Source: Elusimicrobiota bacterium
GTDB lineage: Bacteria > Elusimicrobiota > Elusimicrobia > UBA1565 > UBA9628
DNA: 64,000 nt
Direction of reading: 5' to 3'
Assembly (NCBI GenBank): GCA_026388095.1
Contig: JAPLKL010000007.1
Span: forward strand, 62,001-126,000
The position numbers were made by a program, and so were the translations under genes. Of this stretch, positions 51,519-60,103 are shown piece by piece (within the stretch, counting starts at the first letter, position 1; every line of letters starts with the position of its first letter). A model generated the notes under the pieces. The model did no database searches. It was not told the DNA's origin and saw only the letters and a program-made list of their open reading frames with translations.

Positions 51519-52559
51519 ATGTCCGAAGCCCGCGGCTATGCCGCCCAGAACGCGACCGCGCCCCTGGCGCCCTTCCGGTTCTCGCGCCGGGAGCCAGGCG
51601 CCCACGACGTGCACATCCGCATCCTCTACTGCGGCATCTGCCACTCCGACATCCATCAGGTGCGCAACGAATGGGGCGGCTCCAGCTACCCCATGGTCCC
51701 GGGCCACGAGATCGTCGGCCAGGTCACCAAGGTCGGCGGCCAAGTGCGCAAGCTCAAGGCCGGAGACATCGCGGGCGTGGGCTGCCTGGTCGATTCCTGC
51801 CGCGTCTGCCCTGACTGCAAACGGAACCTGGAGCAGCACTGCCCGACGCCCTCCTTCACCTACAACGGCACGGAGCAGGACCGCAAGACGCCGACCTTCG
51901 GCGGCTACTCCTCGGACATCGTGGTGGCTGAGCGCTTCGCGCTCAAGGTCCCGCCCGGGCTGCCCCTGGAGCGCGCGGCGCCTCTGCTCTGCGCGGGCAT
52001 CACCACCTACTCCCCCCTCAAACGCTGGAAGGCCGGCCCGGGCCGCCGCGTGGCCGTGCTGGGCCTGGGGGGCCTGGGCCACATGGCGGTCAAGCTGGCC
52101 GCGGCCATGGGCGCCGAGGTCGCGGTGCTCAGCGGCTCCAAGTCCAAGGCGGCCGACGCCAAGCGCCTGGGCGCGCACGAGTTCATCCTGACCTCGCGGG
52201 AGGGAGCCTTGGCCAAGCAGGCCGGGCGCTTCGACCTCATCATCGACGCCGTCGCGGCCCCGCACGACATCAACGCCGGCCTCGGCCTGCTCAAGGTCGA
52301 GGGGACCTTGGTCCTGCTGGGAGTCTCGCCCAAGCCCCTGGAGCTCAACGCCTTCGCTTTGATCGGCGGCCGCCGGAACCTCGCCGGCTCTCTCATCGGC
52401 GGCATCGCCGAGACCCAGGAGATGCTCGACTTCTGCGCGCGTCACAAAACCCCCTGCGACGTGGAGGTCATCGCCATGAAGGACGTCAACGCGGCCTACG
52501 AGCGCGTGGTCAAGGGCGACGTGCGCTACCGCTTCGTCATAGACCTCAAGACCCTGTAG
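51519..52559 (+). CDS. zinc-dependent alcohol/aldehyde dehydrogenase (cinnamyl-alcohol type)
   Basis: The 346-residue product is a medium-chain dehydrogenase. The catalytic zinc site has Y-C-G-I-C-H-S-D (C41) and G-H-E-I-V-G (about 63-68). The structural zinc lobe has D-S-C-R-V-C-P-D-C-K and a later Cys. The Rossmann motif is V-L-G-L-G-G-L-G-H-M (about 182-191), followed by S-G-S-K-S-K-A, which favours NADP(H). It resembles YahK/AdhA-type aldehyde reductases. AGGAGG is nine bases before ATG 51519. TGC-TAAGAT at about 51488-51496 is a plausible extended -10. The GT9 gene follows six bases later. Confidence 0.92.
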   Translation: MSEARGYAAQNATAPLAPFRFSRREPGAHDVHIRILYCGICHSDIHQVRNEWGGSSYPMVPGHEIVGQVTKVGGQVRKLKAGDIAGVGCLVDSCRVCPDCKRNLEQHCPTPSFTYNGTEQDRKTPTFGGYSSDIVVAERFALKVPPGLPLERAAPLLCAGITTYSPLKRWKAGPGRRVAVLGLGGLGHMAVKLAAAMGAEVAVLSGSKSKAADAKRLGAHEFILTSREGALAKQAGRFDLIIDAVAAPHDINAGLGLLKVEGTLVLLGVSPKPLELNAFALIGGRRNLAGSLIGGIAETQEMLDFCARHKTPCDVEVIAMKDVNAAYERVVKGDVRYRFVIDLKTL

Positions 52560-52565
52560 GCGGGG

Positions 52566-53675
52566 ATGGGCAGGCTCAAGGACGGCGCCAAGAGGTTCGA
52601 GCGGGCCGGCAGCGCAGGCCTGCGCGGCCTGTTGCGCGCGGTCCTGCCCAAGCCCCGGCCGGCGCCGGGGCCGCTCGACCGCGGCGCCGTGCGGCGGGTG
52701 CTCATCGTCCGGCAGGACAGCCGCCTGGGCAACCTGCTCCTCCTGACCCCCCTGCTCAAGGGCCTGCGGGCGGCCTTCCCCGCCTGCGCCACTGACATCC
52801 TGGTCTCCGACGCCTATGGCGAGATCCTGCGCGGAGACCCCGATGTCCATGAGCAGTTCGTCCTGCCCAAGGAGATGTTCTGGCCCGATCCCACGCTGCC
52901 CGTTCGGCTCTTGCGCCGCCTGCGCGGCAACCGCTACGACCTGGCCTTCGACGCCTCGGCCATGCACGCCTTCTCCCTCTCCAGCGCGGTCATCACCGCG
53001 CTCTGCGGGGCGCGGCGCAGCGTGGGCTTCGACCGCGGCGACGCCAAGGTCTTCCTCAACGAGCTGGTCCCCCAGCCGGCCCTGCCGCTGCATGAGACGC
53101 AGATCCAGCTCGGCCTGCTCAGGCATCTCGTCGCTGTGGGCATGAAAGGGCCGGAATCGGCGAAGCCGCAGTGCCACCTCAGCGGCGAGGAGCTGGCCGA
53201 GGGCCGGAGGCTCTGGACCTCCTGGGGCCTGGACGCCGACAGCGTGGCCCTGTTCGTGGGCGCGCGCGCCGAGAAGCGCTGGCCGCTGTCGAGCTTCCTG
53301 GGCCTGGCGGGCCGCATCTGCGCCGCGGGCCGGCGCTGCGTCCTCTTCGGAGGGCCGGCGGAGAAGACTTTAGGCGAGGGGCTCGGGCTTCCGGCCGGAG
53401 CGTCCCTGGCCCCGTCTTTGCCCCTGCGGCGCTTCGCCTCGGTCCTGGCCCAGGCCCGGGCCGTGGTCACGGCGGACACCGGGCCCATGCATCTGGCCGT
53501 GGCGCTGGGTGTGCCCACAGTCGAGCTCTTCCTGGGCAGCCCGACCTGGAGCAGCGAGCCGTGGCGCTACGGCTACGGCCATCTGCCCGGCAATCGCGTC
53601 ATAGATGCCGGGGACCGCAAGGTCGGAGTCGACGAGGTCTGGCAGGCCCTGCAGACCCTTTCTACTTCCGCTTGA
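52566..53675 (+). CDS. GT9-family glycosyltransferase (heptosyltransferase-like)
   Basis: The 369-residue product has the GT9 start V-L-I-V-R-Q-D-S-R-L-G-N-L-L-L-L-T-P-L and, in the C-terminal half, F-V-G-A-R-A-E-K-R-W-P and T-A-D-T-G-P-M-H-L-A-V-A-L-G-V-P. The latter is the ADP-heptose-binding signature. These cytoplasmic enzymes add sugars to the lipopolysaccharide core. The exact donor is unknown. It is translated right after the dehydrogenase gene. Its last 14 bases overlap the 3' end of the DUF4340 gene on the other strand. Confidence 0.88.
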   Translation: MGRLKDGAKRFERAGSAGLRGLLRAVLPKPRPAPGPLDRGAVRRVLIVRQDSRLGNLLLLTPLLKGLRAAFPACATDILVSDAYGEILRGDPDVHEQFVLPKEMFWPDPTLPVRLLRRLRGNRYDLAFDASAMHAFSLSSAVITALCGARRSVGFDRGDAKVFLNELVPQPALPLHETQIQLGLLRHLVAVGMKGPESAKPQCHLSGEELAEGRRLWTSWGLDADSVALFVGARAEKRWPLSSFLGLAGRICAAGRRCVLFGGPAEKTLGEGLGLPAGASLAPSLPLRRFASVLAQARAVVTADTGPMHLAVALGVPTVELFLGSPTWSSEPWRYGYGHLPGNRVIDAGDRKVGVDEVWQALQTLSTSA

Positions 53676-54552
53676 GCAGCTTGAGCAGCGAATCCGCCTC
53701 GGCCTTGGACACGAAGCCCACGGTCCCCCGCTCGGCCTTGGCGTAGCGGCGTCCCGCCTCCTCCCGGCCGATGAGGACGCGCTCGCTGCGCCCCGCCCCG
53801 CCCGCGGTCAAGTCCACGGCCGGCTTGGCGAAGCCCGCCTGGCCCGCCGGGGTGTCTGCGGGGGCGAAGGCGATGAAGCGCAGGGAGGTCGCGGCCAGGA
53901 CGAGCTCCGCCGCTTGGTCGGCGGAGAGCTTGCGGCCCGCTGCCAGCCAGCTGCCGCTGGAGCTGGCCAAAGAGAAGCTGTCCGGGCCCGCGAACTTCAG
54001 GCTCTTGAGGTCTCCCACGGAGACGGACGACACGGCCTTGCTGCGCAGGTCCTCGGCGCTCTGGCGCAGGGCGCGGGGCTTGACGCCTTCCGCCAGATAG
54101 ACCGCCGCCTCGCGGCTGGGCCGGAAATAGACCGATTCTCCCACTGCCGTCTTGCCGAAGTAGCCGTCGAGCACCGGCGCCGCGCTGGTGCGGCAGTAGA
54201 CCCGCACCCGGGCCGCGCTGGATTCGTTGACCTCGTAGTCCGCGTAGCCCGATGGCTCGCGGGAGACCTCCGAGCCCAGGGCGAGGCCGCGCAGGCTCTG
54301 GGCGAGGCCGTCGGCGGCGCCGTCGTCCGCGTCGTCCTGGACCGGGGCGGTCAGGCGCCAGCTCCCGGCCGCCCGCTCCAGGGCCACGTGCGCGCCGTCG
54401 TAGTCCAGCTCTATGCGGGTCAGGTCCGCGGCGCGCAGCGCGCCCAGAGGCCGGGTCGGTTCCGCCGGTGATTGGAGCCGGAACAAGAGCGCCGAGGCCC
54501 CGGCCAGCATGGCCGGGAGCAGGGCGAAGAAGGCCAGCCTTTTAGGCGTCAT
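53662..54552 (-). CDS. DUF4340-domain membrane-anchored protein
   Basis: The 296-residue product has one N-terminal membrane helix and a periplasmic part with DUF4340-type repeated beta-alpha units. It shows T-R-I-E-L-D-Y-D-G, V-Y-F-R-P-S-R and a conserved L-R-S-K-A-V-S-S-V. DUF4340 proteins are regularly encoded after GldG-like proteins in ABC operons, as here. Start ATG 54552 overlaps the end of the GldG gene by 11 bases. Its function is unknown; it may be an accessory subunit of the transporter. Confidence 0.82.
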   Translation of the reverse strand: MTPKRLAFFALLPAMLAGASALLFRLQSPAEPTRPLGALRAADLTRIELDYDGAHVALERAAGSWRLTAPVQDDADDGAADGLAQSLRGLALGSEVSREPSGYADYEVNESSAARVRVYCRTSAAPVLDGYFGKTAVGESVYFRPSREAAVYLAEGVKPRALRQSAEDLRSKAVSSVSVGDLKSLKFAGPDSFSLASSSGSWLAAGRKLSADQAAELVLAATSLRFIAFAPADTPAGQAGFAKPAVDLTAGGAGRSERVLIGREEAGRRYAKAERGTVGFVSKAEADSLLKLLKRK

Positions 54553-56089
54553 CGAAACTCCGCGCCAGCTCGCGCCTCTGCGCCTTGCTCCGGGCATAGC
54601 GCCACAGCCCCGCGGCCACCAAGGCCAGGGGCAGGAAGAGGATGAGCGCGTACTTGGCCGCCAGCATGGCCGCCAGGGGCAGCGGACGCAAAGGCCGATA
54701 GGCCGCGGCCTTGGACCGGATGGAGAGCAAGGTCTCGTCCTGGAGCGACCATTCCAGGAGGTTGAGCAGGAAGGCCGTGGTGCCCTCCTTGCCGGAAAAC
54801 TGCGGCCGGACCTGCTGCGCGGTGCCCACGATGACGACCTGGCCGCGGCGCATCCCAGTCGACGGCGTCGCCTCGGAGAAGTCTCCTTGCAGGACTCCGG
54901 CCAAAGAGAAGGGGCCTTGGTCTTTGGAGACCAGAGCCTCGATCGGCGTGGTGGGGTCGGCCGAGGGCTCGGAGCGCAGCCAGCTGGTCTTGGTGGAATC
55001 GACGAGGGAGGTGTAGGTCAGACCGGTGCGGCTCTCCGCCTTGAAGCGGATGGGGCTGACGAACGGGAAGCTCAGCGCTTGCAGGCCGCGCACCGCGGGG
55101 TGGCCGCGGTCCATGCTGGTCGCGATAGGGATGAAGGGATAATCCACGACGATGATGGAGCGGAAAGGCCCGTAGGGCTGCTCCATCTGGATCTTCTCGC
55201 ACTGGGCGTCGACCACGAAGCCATCACCCACGTCCAGCCCCCACTGCGCCAAAAGCGTCTCCAGGCCCGTGGGGTTGGGGCGCGCGCGGAAGCTGCGCAG
55301 ATCCACCTCCCGGCGGGAGAGCAGCAAGCCCAGAGCCTTGCCGGAGCCGACCCAGGCCTGGAGGCGTTCGAGTTCCACGGGCTTGAAGGGCGAGGTCGGG
55401 CCCCAGATCCAGAGGGCGCCCACGTCCGCGGGCACGGGCTTGTCCAAAGAGACGGCCTGCGCGTTCATCTGCTCCGAGATCTGGGCGAAGAGCTGCTCGT
55501 GGGCCGGGCTGCCGGGCGCGGCCTCGCCGTGGCCGGCCACGAAGCCCACGGTCTTGGTCTTTTCGGAGCTCAGCTTCTTGATGCGGCGGGTGAGCTCGTA
55601 CTCCAGGTCCGCGACTCCGTTGATGACCGGGATGACCTCGGTCTTGCCCCGGTAGAGGAAGACCACGCCCATCAAGGATTCCTTGACCTCGAATTTCTCG
55701 TGGCTGGTCACGCTGAGCTGCAACGGCGCCACGCCGGCCTCCAGAGCCTCGCGGCGGCGCTTCTCGCTCTCGGGGTTGATGAACTCCACCCGGACCCGGC
55801 CGCGGCCGGCGCTCTGGTACTCCGCGAGCAGGTCCCGGAGGTACTGCCGGTCGAGGCCGTAGGGCGGGGGCAGGCCCGCGGTGTAGTAAGCTTTGACGGT
55901 CAAGGTGCCTTTGAGTCCGCGCACGAGGCCCTTGGTCCCCCGAGATATGGAGTAGGCCTGGTTGGCCGAGAGGTCCGCGCGCGCGAACAGCAGGTAGGAG
56001 AGCAGGTTGGCCGCGGCCAGGGCCGCGAGTATGACCCCGGCCCCGGTCCAGGAGAAGACGAGCGCCCTGCGCCTGGCCCGTTCTTCCAT
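54542..56089 (-). CDS. GldG-like ABC transporter auxiliary protein
   Basis: The 515-residue product has membrane helices at the N-terminus (about 13-35) and C-terminus (about 480-500) around a large periplasmic region. That region includes A-Y-S-I-S-R-G-T-K-G-L-V, V-G-F-V-A-G-H-G-E and L-W-I-W-G-P-T-S-P, characteristic of the GldG/ABC_transp_aux family. In gliding Bacteroidota GldA, GldF and GldG form an ABC complex; similar operons occur widely in non-gliding bacteria. It follows the permease gene directly, in the order ATPase, permease, GldG-like, DUF4340. Confidence 0.87.
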   Translation of the reverse strand: MEERARRRALVFSWTGAGVILAALAAANLLSYLLFARADLSANQAYSISRGTKGLVRGLKGTLTVKAYYTAGLPPPYGLDRQYLRDLLAEYQSAGRGRVRVEFINPESEKRRREALEAGVAPLQLSVTSHEKFEVKESLMGVVFLYRGKTEVIPVINGVADLEYELTRRIKKLSSEKTKTVGFVAGHGEAAPGSPAHEQLFAQISEQMNAQAVSLDKPVPADVGALWIWGPTSPFKPVELERLQAWVGSGKALGLLLSRREVDLRSFRARPNPTGLETLLAQWGLDVGDGFVVDAQCEKIQMEQPYGPFRSIIVVDYPFIPIATSMDRGHPAVRGLQALSFPFVSPIRFKAESRTGLTYTSLVDSTKTSWLRSEPSADPTTPIEALVSKDQGPFSLAGVLQGDFSEATPSTGMRRGQVVIVGTAQQVRPQFSGKEGTTAFLLNLLEWSLQDETLLSIRSKAAAYRPLRPLPLAAMLAAKYALILFLPLALVAAGLWRYARSKAQRRELARSFDDA

Positions 56090-56827
56090 TCAGAATCTCC
56101 GAGTCTGCAGGCGCTGCACGGTCAGATAGAGGAAGGCGAAGACCAGGCTGGCGAAATAGACCAGGTCCCGCGAGTCCAGCACGCCTTTGGCCAGGTTCTC
56201 CAGATGAGAGTCAAGGCCGAGATACGCGACCGCGGTCCCCAGGCCTCCGGGCAGCAGCCCGGCCATCTTGCCCAGGATGAAGAGCCCGAAGCAGACCAAG
56301 AACGCCGCCACGAAGGCCATGACCTGGTTCTTTCCCAACGAGGAGGCGAAGAGGCCGATGGCTCCGAAAGCCAGGCCGGTCAGAGCCAGGCCCAGCAAGG
56401 TCCCCAGCATCCCTCCCCAATCCAGGCCGGCCGGCGAGGCGCACAGCCAGAGGACCAGGACGTAGAACAGCAGGCCGGCCGCGCAGACCAGGTTCAGGGC
56501 CGCGAACCCCAGGTACTTGCCCAACGCGATGTCCCAGTCCTCCAGGGGCAAGGTCGCCAAAGTCTCGAAGGTCCCGGATCTGAGCTCTTCGGCGAGCAGG
56601 CCCATGGTCAAGGCCGGGACCAAGAAGGTCAGCAGCAAGGGCACGAACTCGATGAGCCCGCGGATGCTGGCGGCCTTGATGAGGAAGAGCGGCGCGGCGT
56701 ATAGATAGCCGGTGAGCAGATAGAAGACGAAGAGGGTCACATAGGCGGCGGGCGACTCGAAGTACGAGCGCAGGGTCCGCGCCGCGAGGGCTTTGACCGC
56801 GTGGGCCTGGAACAGGCGGTTATTCAT
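56090..56827 (-). CDS. ABC-2-type permease (GldF-like)
   Basis: The 245-residue product has six predicted membrane helices in the ABC-2 permease pattern. A conserved A-E-E-L-R-S-G-T-F-E-T-L-A-T-L-P sits in the coupling loop between helices 2 and 3. The ATG overlaps the TGA of the ATPase gene (ATGA). The permease would form the channel of the GldAFG-like exporter. Substrate unknown. Confidence 0.9.
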   Translation of the reverse strand: MNNRLFQAHAVKALAARTLRSYFESPAAYVTLFVFYLLTGYLYAAPLFLIKAASIRGLIEFVPLLLTFLVPALTMGLLAEELRSGTFETLATLPLEDWDIALGKYLGFAALNLVCAAGLLFYVLVLWLCASPAGLDWGGMLGTLLGLALTGLAFGAIGLFASSLGKNQVMAFVAAFLVCFGLFILGKMAGLLPGGLGTAVAYLGLDSHLENLAKGVLDSRDLVYFASLVFAFLYLTVQRLQTRRF

Positions 56828-57747
56828 TGGTCCAGGGTCAGGGCGCGGAAGATCTCTTCGAGGCTGAGCCTTTCCTGGCGCAAGGACAGGATGGGCCAAT
56901 CGTGGCTCACCGCCAGGCGGAAGACCTGCTCGCGCAGGTCGGCTCCGGCCGCGGACTCCACGATGAAGCTCCCCCCGGGCTCGCCCGCGACATGGGACGC
57001 GCCCGCGACCTGGGTCAGAGCCTGGAGGATATCGTCCTGGGGGCCCTTGAGCTCCACGTGCAGGCGGTTCTTGTCCGCCATGTCGCCGGCCAGCTCCGCG
57101 GGGGTGCCGTCGGCCACGATCTTGCCCGCATTGATGATGATGACTCGGTCGCAGGTGGCGGTCACCTCGGGTAGGATGTGGGTCGAGATCAGCACGGTCT
57201 TGCGCGCGCGCAGCTCGGAGATGAGGCCGCGCACCTCCAGGACCTGGTTGGGGTCCAGGCCGGTGGTGGGCTCGTCGAGGATGAGGATCTCGGGGTCGTG
57301 GATGATGGCCGCGGCCAGGCCCAGGCGCTGGCGGAAGCCCTTGGAGAGCTCGCCGACCTTGGTGCCGACCTCGCGGCGCAGGCCGCAGGACTTGACCACG
57401 GCTTTGACGCGGGCCGCGCGGGAGGCGTCGTCGCTGAGGCCGCGCAGGCGGCCGGCGAAGTGCAGGGCTTCGGTGAGCTCGAGGTCCTCCCAGAGCGGGT
57501 TGTCCTCGGGGAGGTAGCCCAGGCGGCGGCGCACGGCCAGGGGCTGGTCGCAGACGCTGAGGCCCGCGAGCTCGGCATGGCCTTCGTCGGCGGGCAGATA
57601 GGCCGTGAGCAGGCGCATGGTGGTGGTCTTGCCCGCGCCGTTGGGGCCCAGGAAGCCCACGACCGGGCCTTGCGGGATGTCGAAGCTGACGTGGTCGACC
57701 GCGGTGCGGTCGCCGAAGCGCTTGGTGAGGTTCTTGGCGAGGATCAT
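56824..57747 (-). CDS. ABC transporter ATP-binding protein (GldA-like)
   Basis: The 307-residue product is a full ABC ATPase. Walker A is G-P-N-G-A-G-K-T-T (about 34-42), the signature is E-L-S-K-G-F-R-Q-R-L (about 134-143), Walker B is I-L-I-L-D-E-P-T-T-G-L-D and the H-loop is I-S-T-H. The C-terminal extension past residue 220 is like that of GldA and ABC-2 exporters such as NatA. It is the first gene of the ATPase-permease-GldG-DUF4340 operon. Confidence 0.93.
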   Translation of the reverse strand: MILAKNLTKRFGDRTAVDHVSFDIPQGPVVGFLGPNGAGKTTTMRLLTAYLPADEGHAELAGLSVCDQPLAVRRRLGYLPEDNPLWEDLELTEALHFAGRLRGLSDDASRAARVKAVVKSCGLRREVGTKVGELSKGFRQRLGLAAAIIHDPEILILDEPTTGLDPNQVLEVRGLISELRARKTVLISTHILPEVTATCDRVIIINAGKIVADGTPAELAGDMADKNRLHVELKGPQDDILQALTQVAGASHVAGEPGGSFIVESAAGADLREQVFRLAVSHDWPILSLRQERLSLEEIFRALTLDQ

Positions 57748-57829
57748 GCGTCGGCCGATGACGGCCGGGCATATCTTCTAGCAAATCCGACGACTCTCAT
57801 GTCAAGCTCAAGCCTAGGGCCATCGTCCG

Positions 57830-58420
57830 CTAGCCGCGCCGGAGCAGCTTGTTCCTGATCCCGACGGCCAGTAGGACCGCGAGTGCCAGCCCTATCACGA
57901 CGCAGTCGAAACGGAATCGCCTGTCGAGCTCCGCCTCCCGGCGGTCGGACTCCTCCTTCTCGCGGCGTTTGCGCTCCTGGCCCTCGGGAGAGTACTCCCT
58001 CTTCCATTCCTGGGCGTTGCCCGGCCAGCCCTCCATCTGCCTGGCGTGCATCTGCACCTTTTCGTCCGGGTCGTTATGGTGGCGCTGCCAGACCGCCTCG
58101 AGCACGGGCCTCACCCTCGATTCGTAATCAGGAAGATCCCAGAGCCGTTGGTCCTGGAGCAAGTCGAGGACTTGGGCGCGCAGCTTCGCGTCGGGATGCT
58201 CCATGCAGACGGCCAGGCTGTCCACGAGCGCGGCCGTGGGCCGGGTCTGGAAATCCTTGAGGTCGGCCCGGCAGGCCTTGGCGCGCCGGGAGTAAGCCTC
58301 GGCATCGATCTCCAGGGCCGTCCGGCCATCGGGAGATTCCACGACGGCGCGGCCCTTGGGCCACGCGGCCGGCAGCCAGGCCAGGAGCAAGAGCCATGCC
58401 GTCGGCATGCCTGCAATCAT
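57830..58420 (-). CDS. small envelope protein with a C-terminal membrane helix
   Basis: The 196-residue product has an N-terminal hydrophobic leader, a helical central domain with a Cys pair (about 47 and 70), a highly charged stretch (K-R-R-E-K-E-E-S-D-R-R-E-A-E-L) and a C-terminal membrane helix. No family is recognised. GGGAG lies five bases before ATG 58420. It is divergent from the FGE-like lipoprotein gene. Topology is probably periplasmic with a C-terminal anchor. Confidence 0.62.
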   Translation of the reverse strand: MIAGMPTAWLLLLAWLPAAWPKGRAVVESPDGRTALEIDAEAYSRRAKACRADLKDFQTRPTAALVDSLAVCMEHPDAKLRAQVLDLLQDQRLWDLPDYESRVRPVLEAVWQRHHNDPDEKVQMHARQMEGWPGNAQEWKREYSPEGQERKRREKEESDRREAELDRRFRFDCVVIGLALAVLLAVGIRNKLLRRG

Positions 58421-58489
58421 AGCATCTCCCGCGCCGCGCTCCGGCGGCGTTTTTGTATCATAACCTTGCAGCCCCATAGCGGGCTGGGC

Positions 58490-59236
58490 ATGGAACCCCG
58501 CTTATCCCGCCTACCGTCTAGCGCCTGCGTCCTCCTGCTTCTCATGCAGGGCTGCGCCCACCTGCGCCGCCAGCCCAAGGACATGGTCCTGATCCCCTCC
58601 GGGGAGTTCCAGATGGGCTCCCCCGAGGGCCAGGGCGAGCCGGACGAGCATCCGAGGCACGAGGTTTTCCTGGACGCCTATTCCATCGACAAGTATCCTG
58701 TCACGGTCGCCCAGTATAAGGTGTTCTCTGAGGCGACGCACCGGTCCATGCAGCCCCGCCCGGTCTGGAACAAGGACGACCATCCCGTGGTCTACGTGAG
58801 CTGGGACGACGCCGAGGCCTACTGCGCGTGGGCCGGCAAGCGCCTGCCCACGGAGGCCGAGTGGGAGAAGGCCGCGCGCGGCGGGACCGACGCCAAGTAC
58901 AGCTTCGGCGACGACGAGACCAGGCTCGGCGACTACGCCTGGTATATCGACAACTCCAGCGGGACCACCCATCCCGTGGGCGCCAAGAAGCCCAACCCAT
59001 ACGGGCTCTACGACATGATCGGCAACGTCTACGAGTGGGTCTCGGACCGGTACGGCGAGGATTACTATGGGAAGAGCCCCCCCCGCAACCCGCCGGGGCC
59101 CGGCTCGGGCGGCGCGCGAGTCCTGCGCGGCGGTTCCTGGGGCAACACCGCCTACTACTGCCGCAGCGCCAACCGCTACTCCAGCGCGCCGCGGGTCGGC
59201 TACGACCTGCGCGGGTTCCGCTGCTCCGGCCGTTAG
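58490..59236 (+). CDS. FGE-sulfatase-domain lipoprotein (SUMF1/EgtB/PvdO-like)
   Basis: The 248-residue product has a signal ending L-M-Q-G-C (Cys 22), so it is likely a lipoprotein. Its domain matches the formylglycine-generating enzyme fold: M-V-L-I-P-S-G-E-F-Q-M-G-S, H-P-V-V-Y-V-S-W-D-D-A-E-A-Y-C, L-P-T-E-A-E-W-E-K-A-A-R-G-G and R-V-L-R-G-G-S-W-G-N. In true FGE two copper-binding cysteines follow this last block; here the first is replaced and only the second (Y-Y-C) remains. It is therefore not a standard FGE, and a structural or other oxidative role is more likely. No sulfatase gene adjoins. Confidence 0.85.
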   Translation: MEPRLSRLPSSACVLLLLMQGCAHLRRQPKDMVLIPSGEFQMGSPEGQGEPDEHPRHEVFLDAYSIDKYPVTVAQYKVFSEATHRSMQPRPVWNKDDHPVVYVSWDDAEAYCAWAGKRLPTEAEWEKAARGGTDAKYSFGDDETRLGDYAWYIDNSSGTTHPVGAKKPNPYGLYDMIGNVYEWVSDRYGEDYYGKSPPRNPPGPGSGGARVLRGGSWGNTAYYCRSANRYSSAPRVGYDLRGFRCSGR

Positions 59237-60052
59237 TCAGCGCGCGCGCTGCTTGGTCCCGGCGGTCTCCCCGCCCATGGTCTTGGGCGCGTAGAGCTCG
59301 CGGATGAGCTCCGGCAGCCGGCCTTCTTTCATCGCCTTGCGGATGCGCGCCATCTCCTTCTTGTAGGCGGCCACCTCCGGGTCCGGGTCTTCCGGCTCGT
59401 CGCGGGCATCCACCACGCCGCCGCCTGCGAACCTGTGGGTCCAGGCGTACCAGTAGAAGACCTCCGTGACGAAGGCCTCCTGCTCCAGGGGATGGTTCTT
59501 ATGTCCCCAGTAGCGCCGCTGCATGTAGGCGAGCATGTGGTCGAGCTCGTGCACCATGACCGGCACGATGTACTGGATGGGCAGTCCCCGCAGGTAGAGG
59601 TCCTGGAGCTGGGAGTTGAGCGCGATGCGCGGATGCTTGGGGTCCGAGGATGTGAAGTAGCCCAAGGTGTCCGGGGCCATGGGCTCGAAGCTGATGGAGC
59701 CCGGGTCGTTGGCGAGCATGGCCTGGGCCAGGCTGGTCATGAAGGGGAGGTTGGGGACATAGGAGGGGACCGTGGCCACCACTGCGGACATGGCCGTGAC
59801 CAGGTCCGGGACCGTCAGGCGCGGCCGGGCATCCACCTCGGCGCCGGTGCGGGCTCCGAACTCGGCCCTGCTCCCGGATTTCTTCTGTTCGAGCGCCGTG
59901 TCGAGCCGAGGCTCTTCTTTGCCCAGGAAGACCTGCGAGCTGTTGAGGTTGACGCGGAACTCCCGAGACCCCTTCTTGGGGCTCGACTGGGAGAGGAGCG
60001 CCGCGCCGATTAGAGCGACCAGGCAGCCCGCGATGAGGACCTTGAGGACCAT
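59237..60052 (-). CDS. membrane-anchored HExxH protein (putative zinc metallopeptidase)
   Basis: The 271-residue product has an N-terminal membrane helix (about 4-21) and a periplasmic domain. There V-P-V-M-V-H-E-L-D-H (H168, E169, H172) forms an HExxH zinc motif, followed by E190 and E192 in L-E-Q-E-A-F as candidate third ligands (gluzincin-like). Tyr- and Trp-rich segments flank it. I do not recognise a named family. Its stop abuts the FGE-like gene's stop (convergent). Confidence 0.68.
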   Translation of the reverse strand: MVLKVLIAGCLVALIGAALLSQSSPKKGSREFRVNLNSSQVFLGKEEPRLDTALEQKKSGSRAEFGARTGAEVDARPRLTVPDLVTAMSAVVATVPSYVPNLPFMTSLAQAMLANDPGSISFEPMAPDTLGYFTSSDPKHPRIALNSQLQDLYLRGLPIQYIVPVMVHELDHMLAYMQRRYWGHKNHPLEQEAFVTEVFYWYAWTHRFAGGGVVDARDEPEDPDPEVAAYKKEMARIRKAMKEGRLPELIRELYAPKTMGGETAGTKQRAR

Positions 60053-60103
60053 GCCCTAAAAGCATAGCCCGGCCCCCGGCGCGGCGCAAGGCCGCCTGCG
60101 GGA

